Assembly (NCBI GenBank): GCA_022706865.1
Contig: JAKJBT010000053.1
Span: 1-11,516 of the forward strand
Direction: 5' to 3'
DNA: 11,516 bases
Source: Bacillota bacterium
Lineage (GTDB): Bacteria > Bacillota_A > Clostridia > Lutisporales > Lutisporaceae
In this document: piece by piece, positions 1 through 4,734 of the stretch
How positions within the stretch are numbered: the stretch's first letter is position 1
Layout of the letters: every line of letters starts with the position of its first letter
Made by a program: the position numbers and the translations under genes
Notes under the pieces: generated by a model
Told to the model about the DNA's origin: nothing
What the model saw: only the letters and a program-made list of their open reading frames with translations
Database searches by the model: none

Positions 1-35
1 GACTGGTCATTAAACAGTAACCAATCTTTTTATAA

Positions 36-56
36 GCCGGGATGCAGCCTCCCGGT
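36..56. terminator. Hairpin at left edge, possible terminator
   Basis: CCGGGA (37-42) pairs perfectly with TCCCGG (50-55) around a 7-nt loop, and a G-T wobble closes the base. Neither flank has a clean T run: the plus strand continues TAATATATAATTT and the minus strand CTTATAAAAAG. A plus-strand gene ending just off the left edge could use it, since one frame ends in TAA at 16-18, but a six-codon tail cannot be identified. Bases 57-155 are AT-rich with nothing recognisable. Confidence 0.35.
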
Positions 57-155
57 AATATATAATTTATTAAAATTTATAACTTAATTTGAACTCGAAA
101 GGGTTGCATTTTGATTTTCAATTAAGGTGTCAACTTGTCAATTTATGAAATTGTA

Positions 156-184
156 AAAGCAGAAGGAACCGTCCCTTCTGCTTT
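156..184 (-). terminator. Rho-independent terminator of the DUF2935 gene
   Basis: AAAGCAGAAGG (156-166) and CCTTCTGCTTT (174-184) form a perfect 11-bp stem with a 7-nt loop. Read on the minus strand the stem ends in TTT and continues TACAATTT, giving the T-rich tail of an intrinsic terminator. It starts 17 nt after the stop codon of the gene at 202-1137, the right place to end that transcript. The AAAG/CTTT ends would also let it work weakly in the other direction. Confidence 0.85.
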
Positions 185-201
185 CATTACGTGCTTAGTA
201 C

Positions 202-1137
202 TTACTTGCTTACAGGCATACTTGCATATTTCTTAAGAAGCCTCAAATAATGGTTTGCCTCTCTGACTACATGATCACCTAAAAGCGGATAGGCAATCGA
301 TCTGATAGTACAGTTAATCAAACCTTGTGTCCCTTGCCTTTTAAAATCCCTGATTTCTTTAGCAGCATCCAAGGTTTCCGTTGTTACCTTTGCGAACAAG
401 TTTAAATTATCTTCCAGTTTCTCTGCCTCAGCAGTCAACATATCAAATCTATGACCGAAATCATTTGCAGTATCAAAAAGCTTCACTTCTGTGGGGTCCA
501 GCAGGCCTCTTATGAATTTTGAATGCTCCGCCATTATTCTATTCCAGAATATCTCCTCTTCAATAGCATCATTTATTGTATTTGATGAATTTCTCCGCTG
601 CAATCTCATCAAGTTTCTAATGTAAAATCTTGCTTCTCTAAGAATATGATCCAGAAGCAATGGGTAATTATTAGTAAATAGTCTGCAGGCTAAAACATCA
701 CGGAGTAATCTTGCTTTATAATTGGCTAATGCGCGGGTCGAAGCCAAAGCCTGCTGGTTCAGCATATAAACATCCTGCAGCAAAACCGCGTTAATACTGG
801 GTTCCTCCTCATTTGCGAAGGCTAATTCCGCTTTGGTAATTTTGCTGCTAATCCTTATCCCTGTATAGAATTCAGTTTCCTTCTCTGCCCGCAGTGTTAA
901 GTCCGTAACCAATTCCCCGGAATCGATTACATCTTCACTAAGTATGCCATCCGAAAGCTCAATTGCCTTTTTCAGCAGATTGCCAAAAACAATTTTGAAA
1001 GCCTCAGCCTCTTCAGCTAATTCCGTATCCTTTGCAGTAAAAGCCGCTTCTATAAATATAGAATGCTCTTTTGCTATTCTCATAAAAAATAAGTTTAACT
1101 CCAGGGATTCCCTTATATATTCAAGATCAGACAGCAT
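202..1137 (-). CDS. DUF2935 domain-containing protein (two tandem helical domains)
   Basis: A 311-residue, soluble, almost entirely helical protein that I recognise as the DUF2935 family, widespread in Clostridia and Bacilli and of unknown biochemical role. An internal duplication is visible: FFMRIAKEHSIFI (17-29) matches FWNRIMAEHSKFI (197-209), and YPLLLDHILREARFYIRNL (158-176) matches YPLLGDHVVREANHYLRLL (283-301). Each half probably forms an antiparallel helix bundle. The repeated H and E residues (H25, H164/E168, H205, H289/E293) suggest a metal-binding ferritin-like or hemerythrin-like bundle, but that is inference. There is no signal peptide or membrane segment. The ATG start is preceded by AAGGAG with a 10-nt spacer. 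It stands alone, with its own terminator at 156-184. Confidence 0.9.
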   Translation of the reverse strand: MLSDLEYIRESLELNLFFMRIAKEHSIFIEAAFTAKDTELAEEAEAFKIVFGNLLKKAIELSDGILSEDVIDSGELVTDLTLRAEKETEFYTGIRISSKITKAELAFANEEEPSINAVLLQDVYMLNQQALASTRALANYKARLLRDVLACRLFTNNYPLLLDHILREARFYIRNLMRLQRRNSSNTINDAIEEEIFWNRIMAEHSKFIRGLLDPTEVKLFDTANDFGHRFDMLTAEAEKLEDNLNLFAKVTTETLDAAKEIRDFKRQGTQGLINCTIRSIAYPLLGDHVVREANHYLRLLKKYASMPVSK

Positions 1138-1312
1138 ATATTACCAACTCCTTAAAAATAAGTATTCACGATATATATATTCATACATCGCATGCATTAG
1201 TAATGAGTTGGAAAAAGTTTAATTTACCTACGGATCTGAAAACTACCGGGCCTTTTGAACCTAATCCGTGTGACCCCGGCACATTAATCTAAAGGGGGAA
1301 TCGTTCTGTGAT

Positions 1313-1918
1313 TCACAAAAAAAGGGGCTTCCCATGGGCAGGACATACCAATCTATAATCAAACTTCGATATTTTGTTTATGGACTCCAGCATCACGGAA
1401 TCATTCCAATTCCATGGCGGCGGGTATGGTATAAGGCTTCCCCCCTTATTTTTAAGTAAATCACCGGCAAAAAGAATATCTTCAAATGAAATGCATACAT
1501 GCCCCGGAGTATGTCCGGGAGTCGGAACAACCTCAATACCGTTAATTTTCTGTTCTGGTCCATATGGCTTTATGGTATCCGGTTTTTTCGTCCTGAAAAT
1601 ATACTTCAAGTATTTTTTGAACCCATAGCGGTCAAGCTCTCCGGTAATATAAGGAATATCCTCCTTAGAAGCCCATACCTCCGCTCCCGTCAGTTCCTGA
1701 AGCATTGCAACGTTTCCTATATGGTCAATATCATGGTGGGTCAACAGTATATGATTTATATCCCGGGGCTTTACACCGATAGCATCCAACTCCTTTACAA
1801 TTCCTTTTCCTGCTCCTGGGAACCCTGTATCAATCAAAGCAGTCTCTGTCCCGGTTACCAGATATGAATAGCTTCCCTTCGTTGAATCCAATAGGTATAC
1901 GCTATCTGATATTCTCAT
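1313..1918 (-). CDS. MBL-fold metallo-hydrolase
   Basis: A 201-residue cytoplasmic metallo-beta-lactamase-fold protein of glyoxalase II-like size, probably a hydrolase; the substrate cannot be read from sequence. Landmarks: IDTG (29-32); THHDIDH (60-66), the first metal motif; PGHTPGH (134-140), with H140 as metal ligand; AGD (151-153), bridging D153; CPAHG (192-196), with H195. The motif is H-x-D-x-D-H rather than the classical H-x-H-x-D-H, a variant I know from other Firmicute family members. The ORF can be opened at TTG 1927, but that codon abuts GGGAG. ATG 1918 sits 9 nt after the same GGGAG and is preferred. It starts 5 nt after the padR stop, so the two genes are almost certainly co-transcribed and PadR probably controls it. 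No convincing terminator follows. Confidence 0.9.
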   Translation of the reverse strand: MRISDSVYLLDSTKGSYSYLVTGTETALIDTGFPGAGKGIVKELDAIGVKPRDINHILLTHHDIDHIGNVAMLQELTGAEVWASKEDIPYITGELDRYGFKKYLKYIFRTKKPDTIKPYGPEQKINGIEVVPTPGHTPGHVCISFEDILFAGDLLKNKGGSLIPYPPPWNWNDSVMLESINKISKFDYRLVCPAHGKPLFL

Positions 1919-1923
1919 TTCTC

Positions 1924-2478
1924 TCAACTCCCTATTTTTAACTCTTCAATACACTCTTGCGCCCAGCTTATCAAAGTGTCCAAGGTCATTTGCGCACGCC
2001 TTAGTATAAACCTCCAATACATGTCTTCATTGTTGAACAGTTTCATTTTTTGAACATACTTATCTGATATCTTATACAAGTAATTGATTTCATCTAAGTA
2101 TCGCTGCTTCTCATCAATAAAGCGTTCAAACTGATTTACCAATTCGTCCCTGCTCAGATTAGACCCAAAAAATATTCTCAGGGAGAATTCATCACGTTTT
2201 TCTTTTGAAAACTTTTCCGGGAAATTTGTAATCCAGCTTCTAAATGCAGCCCTACCACTATCAGTGATGCTGTATATCCGTCTATCCGGCCTGTCATCCT
2301 GCTGCTGAATGACAGATGTCAGGCGGCCCTTACCTTCAAGAGTGCTTAGCTCCCTATATATCTGGCTTATACTGGCGGCCCACAAATTATTGATTCCATT
2401 GTCAAACATTTTTTTGATATCATATCCCGTCATTGAATCATAATTCAATAGCCCTAGAATTGCATACTGAAGTGACAT
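1924..2478 (-). CDS. PadR family transcriptional regulator
   Basis: 184 residues. The N-terminal winged helix (about 1-85) has the PadR signature: YAILGLLNYDSMTGYDIKK, then the recognition region ISQIYRELSTLEGKGRL, then a basic wing with RPDRRIYSITDSG. The C-terminal part (about 90-184) is the long helical PadR dimerisation domain (KRDEFSLRIFFGSNLSRDEL, then a Lys/Glu-rich helix). PadR proteins usually repress their own operon and release DNA on binding a small hydrophobic or phenolic ligand; the ligand here is unknown. The start is ATG with AGGAGAG 5 nt upstream. It is the first gene of a two-gene unit with the MBL hydrolase. Two palindromes overlapping its promoter are likely its own operators. 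Confidence 0.93.
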   Translation of the reverse strand: MSLQYAILGLLNYDSMTGYDIKKMFDNGINNLWAASISQIYRELSTLEGKGRLTSVIQQQDDRPDRRIYSITDSGRAAFRSWITNFPEKFSKEKRDEFSLRIFFGSNLSRDELVNQFERFIDEKQRYLDEINYLYKISDKYVQKMKLFNNEDMYWRFILRRAQMTLDTLISWAQECIEELKIGS

Positions 2479-2500
2479 ATTATCTCTCCTAACTATTTAG

Positions 2501-2518
2501 TATTCTACAAGTAGAATA
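2501..2518. promoter_or_regulatory. Probable PadR operator, promoter-proximal copy
   Basis: TATTCTACAAGTAGAATA is a palindrome: 8-bp arms around a central AA that is TT on the other strand. It lies 22 bp upstream of the padR start codon, in the expected 5' leader, where bound protein would block transcription. A second, one-mismatch copy is centred 38 bp further upstream, and a lone half-site ATTCTAC occurs at 2521-2527 between them. Confidence 0.65.
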
Positions 2519-2534
2519 TTATTCTACTATTCAT

Positions 2535-2563
2535 ATAGTATTCCACTTGTAGAATAAATTCAA
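2535..2563 (-). promoter_or_regulatory. Promoter of the padR-MBL unit
   Basis: On the minus strand TTGAAT (plus-strand 2558-2563) and TACTAT (2535-2540) are separated by exactly 17 bp. Each matches the sigma-A consensus at 4 of 6 positions. The predicted transcription start, near 2528, leaves a leader of about 50 nt carrying the second palindrome and a good Shine-Dalgarno site. The overlap with both operator palindromes supports the assignment. Confidence 0.55.
2539..2556. promoter_or_regulatory. Probable PadR operator, copy within the promoter spacer
   Basis: TATTCCACTTGTAGAATA matches the palindrome at 2501-2518 read on the other strand, with one substitution (C for T in the left arm). It fills nearly the whole 17-bp spacer between the -35 and -10 elements of the padR promoter, so occupancy would directly block RNA polymerase. 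Two like-sequence palindromes, one in the spacer and one in the leader, fit autorepression. Confidence 0.65.
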
Positions 2564-2652
2564 TGGTTTTTTATTAATTATCCTCATTCGGGCCACAGAA
2601 CAATTCTAATTATGTGCAGTTTATTCTAAAACAGATAGAATCCGATACAAAT

Positions 2653-2747
2653 AAAAGATAGGTACACTATTGAGTACCTATCTGCAAAATATATTAGCAT
2701 ATTCATTTTATACCAATTGTATGCAAGATCTACTTAGATGCTTGCAT
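2653..2747 (-). repeat. Terminator-containing repeat, copy A, with added palindrome
   Basis: From AAAAGATAGG (2653) to TATGCAAGATC (ends 2730) this 78-bp stretch matches 4658-4734 in layout and at both ends: a GATAGG hairpin, about 50 bp of AT-rich DNA with scattered matches starting at TGC, then TATGCAAGATC. In this copy the distal end carries a second hairpin: ATGCAAGATCTA (2721-2732) pairs with TAGATGCTTGCAT (2735-2747) around a 2-nt loop with one bulged G. Both copies lie just downstream of minus-strand genes. Confidence 0.5.
2656..2683 (-). terminator. Rho-independent terminator of the alpha/beta hydrolase unit
   Basis: GATAGGTAC (2657-2665) and GTACCTATC (2674-2682) pair perfectly around an 8-nt loop, with an extra A-T pair outside. 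On the minus strand the stem runs into TTTTATTTG. It lies about 93 nt beyond the stop of the hydrolase at 2776. The stem sequence GATAGG/CCTATC is shared with the nrdJ terminator at 4662-4683. Confidence 0.8.
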
Positions 2748-2775
2748 CATATCTCAAAAGGCTTGTATATTGGTC

Positions 2776-3930
2776 CTACTTTGCATCGGCAAGGTTATTT
2801 ACTCCTTTCAAAATATCCTTCTTTAAAATTTTCTGCATTTTTAACGGTTCTTCAAACATAGGACTGTGTGCAGATTGGTCAAAGGTATAGAATCCTTTTA
2901 TCGGAGCCTTCAGCTTGTCAAAATAGCTTTTTGTAAGTGTATAGTTACATGTATAATCATATATGCCTCCGATGAGATAAAGGGGAATATCCAACTTCTG
3001 TACTTTCTCAGTCAAATCCGTTGCCATCATCTGATCCCACATCCTCTGGTATTGCTCGGAATTTTTGCCGCGCCACAAATTTATCTTTTCAGCTAATGTG
3101 TATTCCCGGCTTTGGAAGCTTGTCAAAAAGACATCCTTGACGACTGATTTCATTCTATGCGTTGTACCAATACCAAGCTTGTGCATTGCCTCATCACGCA
3201 GGTTACGGTATGCCTTCGGAACAGTATTCATATCAGGGATAGGAAATTTCTCAAGCTCTTGTACCATTCTCTTGTCCCCGGCAGACCTAAATTGCTCTAT
3301 CATATATTTGTATGCCAATTTTTCAGATTCGAACTGTCGTGACATCTGTGCAACACCTATGTATGCGTTGTATAATTCTGGTGCCTGTGCCGCCACCTGT
3401 ATCCCAAGAAAAGATCCCCCCGAATGTCCCAAGAGGTAAATCTTTTCCTGTCCAAAACGCTTTCTAAGATAATTTGTTACCTCCACAGTGTCCGATATCA
3501 ATTGCTCCCAGGTAACAGTCTCGGCGGGAATGTCATTACTGTAGGAAAGCCCGGTGCCTCGTGTTTCCCAGTAGCAAACAGTAAAATAATCCTCAAAACC
3601 TGTAGGATATATCCGAGTAAGCCAATACGTCGGCAGACCAGGGCCTCCGTGCAAGAAAAGCAGTACTGGGTTCGTTTTATCCTTACCCCTTATAAACATC
3701 CCCTGCTCCACTCCATTGATATTAACATGGATCTTTTCTGAAATGCTGCCTTCAAGCGGCCTTCCACTTTCATCCCGGTATGGTTCGGATTTCCCTGGGC
3801 TGCACATCAGCAGCACACCCGCAATAATAAATACACATGTAAGTAAAACAGCAGGTATGATTAACATAATACGTGCCCCCCTCCGTACAATTGCTTTAAT
3901 CGCAACTCGCTTATTTTCCAAGTTTGTCAT
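2776..3930 (-). CDS. Membrane-anchored alpha/beta hydrolase (peptidase S33 / proline iminopeptidase type)
   Basis: 384 residues. A basic N-terminus (KRVAIKAIVRRGAR) is followed by one hydrophobic segment (about 21-43), so the catalytic domain is probably anchored on the outer face of the membrane. The rest is an alpha/beta hydrolase: HGGPG (94-98), the oxyanion-hole motif typical of S33 proline iminopeptidases; GHSGG (168-172) with nucleophile S170; acid D325 in GGIYDY; catalytic H355 in DQSAH. A cap domain lies between about 195 and 300. An aminopeptidase or esterase activity is likely but the substrate is unknown. The frame opens at ATG 3969 without a ribosome site. ATG 3930 is preferred because GGGAG lies 12 nt upstream, while ATG 3942 directly abuts that site. 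It follows tetR by 39 nt and is presumably its regulated partner. Confidence 0.88.
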   Translation of the reverse strand: MTNLENKRVAIKAIVRRGARIMLIIPAVLLTCVFIIAGVLLMCSPGKSEPYRDESGRPLEGSISEKIHVNINGVEQGMFIRGKDKTNPVLLFLHGGPGLPTYWLTRIYPTGFEDYFTVCYWETRGTGLSYSNDIPAETVTWEQLISDTVEVTNYLRKRFGQEKIYLLGHSGGSFLGIQVAAQAPELYNAYIGVAQMSRQFESEKLAYKYMIEQFRSAGDKRMVQELEKFPIPDMNTVPKAYRNLRDEAMHKLGIGTTHRMKSVVKDVFLTSFQSREYTLAEKINLWRGKNSEQYQRMWDQMMATDLTEKVQKLDIPLYLIGGIYDYTCNYTLTKSYFDKLKAPIKGFYTFDQSAHSPMFEEPLKMQKILKKDILKGVNNLADAK

Positions 3931-3969
3931 TTTATTTCTCATCTCCCAGTATATAAACAACAAATGCAT

Positions 3970-4554
3970 TTATTTATTCCAAATAATATCCTCAATTTTC
4001 GCTTCCCAATCCTTGTCATAATGAACATTTTTCATTGTTGCAATAGAGGCAAGGCCGTGTACGGTTGCCCATAGTGCTATTATTGTATCTTGCATTTTTT
4101 CTTTTGGCATTCCAGCCTCTCCAAGAACACGAAAGGCAATCGTCTTTAAAAGTTCAAAAGGTGGGAAATTCGACCTTCCATCACTATTCAGAGAAAGATT
4201 AACCTCTATGCTTGACTGCGAAAATAAAAACGGAAAATACTGGGGATTATTAATAAAAAACATCACATAGTTCTTGCCCATTTCAACAAGCACCTTTTGC
4301 TCCTTTTGATCCGGGCAGGATTTAATCGCATTCTCCAATACTTCCATAAACCGCTCTGTTACATAATCCTGCATTGCTTTCAACAGCTCTTCCTTACTCT
4401 GAAAATGACTATAAGGTGCTGCATGGCTAACCCCACATATAGCCGCCACTTTCCTTAATGAGAATTGTTTTATACCCTCCTGATTTATGAGTTCAATTCC
4501 TGCTTCTATCAATAAATTTCGTAAATTGCCATGGTGATATGGTTTATTTGACAT
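3970..4554 (-). CDS. TetR family transcriptional regulator (WHG C-terminal type)
   Basis: 194 residues. The N-terminus PYHHGNLRNLLIEAGIELI and the helix-turn-helix FSLRKVAAICGVSHAAPYSHF (about 31-51) are characteristic of TetR proteins. The C-terminal ligand/dimer domain contains ALWATVHGLA (160-169), the WHG-type signature. The start is ATG 4554, because GGGAGGT lies 7 nt upstream; the longer frame from 4581 would begin upstream of that site, at about the expected transcription start. It is first in a two-gene unit with the alpha/beta hydrolase, behind a promoter embedded in a 20-bp inverted repeat, so autorepression relieved by a small ligand is likely. The hydrolase could process the inducing compound, but nothing in the sequence proves this. 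Confidence 0.93.
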   Translation of the reverse strand: MSNKPYHHGNLRNLLIEAGIELINQEGIKQFSLRKVAAICGVSHAAPYSHFQSKEELLKAMQDYVTERFMEVLENAIKSCPDQKEQKVLVEMGKNYVMFFINNPQYFPFLFSQSSIEVNLSLNSDGRSNFPPFELLKTIAFRVLGEAGMPKEKMQDTIIALWATVHGLASIATMKNVHYDKDWEAKIEDIIWNK

Positions 4555-4570
4555 TTTTGTTACCTCCCAA

Positions 4571-4621
4571 CATCTTGACACTGTAAAGATTATAATACCT
4601 GATCTTTACAGTGTCAAGATG
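4571..4621 (-). promoter_or_regulatory. Consensus promoter inside a perfect 20-bp inverted repeat (TetR operator)
   Basis: CATCTTGACACTGTAAAGAT (4571-4590) is repeated exactly, inverted, at 4602-4621 with an 11-bp spacer. On the minus strand the upstream arm supplies TTGACA (plus-strand 4612-4617). TATAAT (4589-4594) follows after exactly 17 bp, so both hexamers are perfect sigma-A consensus. Each arm is itself an imperfect palindrome: TTGACACTGTAAA matches its own reverse complement at 10 of 13 positions. This suggests two TetR-dimer sites covering the -35 and the start region. Transcription should start near 4582, giving a leader of about 28 nt with GGGAGGT. Confidence 0.85.
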
Positions 4622-4657
4622 TTTATGATAATAAATAAAACATATAAGAAGTAAAAC

Positions 4658-4734
4658 AAAAGATAGGCTCTTCTGAACCTATCCTTTGCTTAAATTAATT
4701 AATATATGCAATTTTTCAAACAATATGCAAGATC
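4658..4734 (-). repeat. Terminator-containing repeat, copy B
   Basis: This 77-bp stretch parallels 2653-2730. It starts AAAAGATAGG, contains the hairpin, resumes at TGC with about 48 bp of AT-rich DNA, and ends with the 11-mer TATGCAAGATC, which abuts the nrdJ stop codon. The ends are identical and the middle has drifted. The second palindrome of copy A is absent. Shared ancestry or a mobile terminator module is inferred from this two-copy comparison only. Confidence 0.45.
4662..4683 (-). terminator. Rho-independent terminator of nrdJ
   Basis: Read on the minus strand, GATAGGTTC and GAGCCTATC form a 9-bp stem with one G-U wobble and an AGAA tetraloop, followed directly by TTTTGTTTT. It ends about 50 nt past the nrdJ stop. 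It also separates nrdJ from the divergent-looking inverted repeat that starts the tetR unit. Confidence 0.85.

Noticed and set aside
944..1222. 92-codon plus-strand frame over the DUF2935 start
   Set aside because: It is the antisense shadow of the DUF2935 N-terminus and runs into AT-rich spacer; no ribosome site or domain.
1230..1280. tRNA-like fragment (GGTTCAAAAGG on the minus strand)
   Set aside because: No cloverleaf can be built: the T-arm does not pair and there are no acceptor or anticodon stems.
1919..1927. Longer MBL start at TTG 1927, overlapping the padR stop
   Set aside because: The TTG directly abuts GGGAG, leaving no spacer. ATG 1918 sits 9 nt after the same site and begins the conserved MRISDSVYLL.
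3931..3969. N-terminal extension of the alpha/beta hydrolase from ATG 3969
   Set aside because: No ribosome site before 3969; GGGAG lies within the extension and serves ATG 3930.
4555..4581. Nine-residue N-terminal extension of the TetR protein
   Set aside because: It would start at about the predicted transcription start and contain the GGGAGGT ribosome site that serves ATG 4554.
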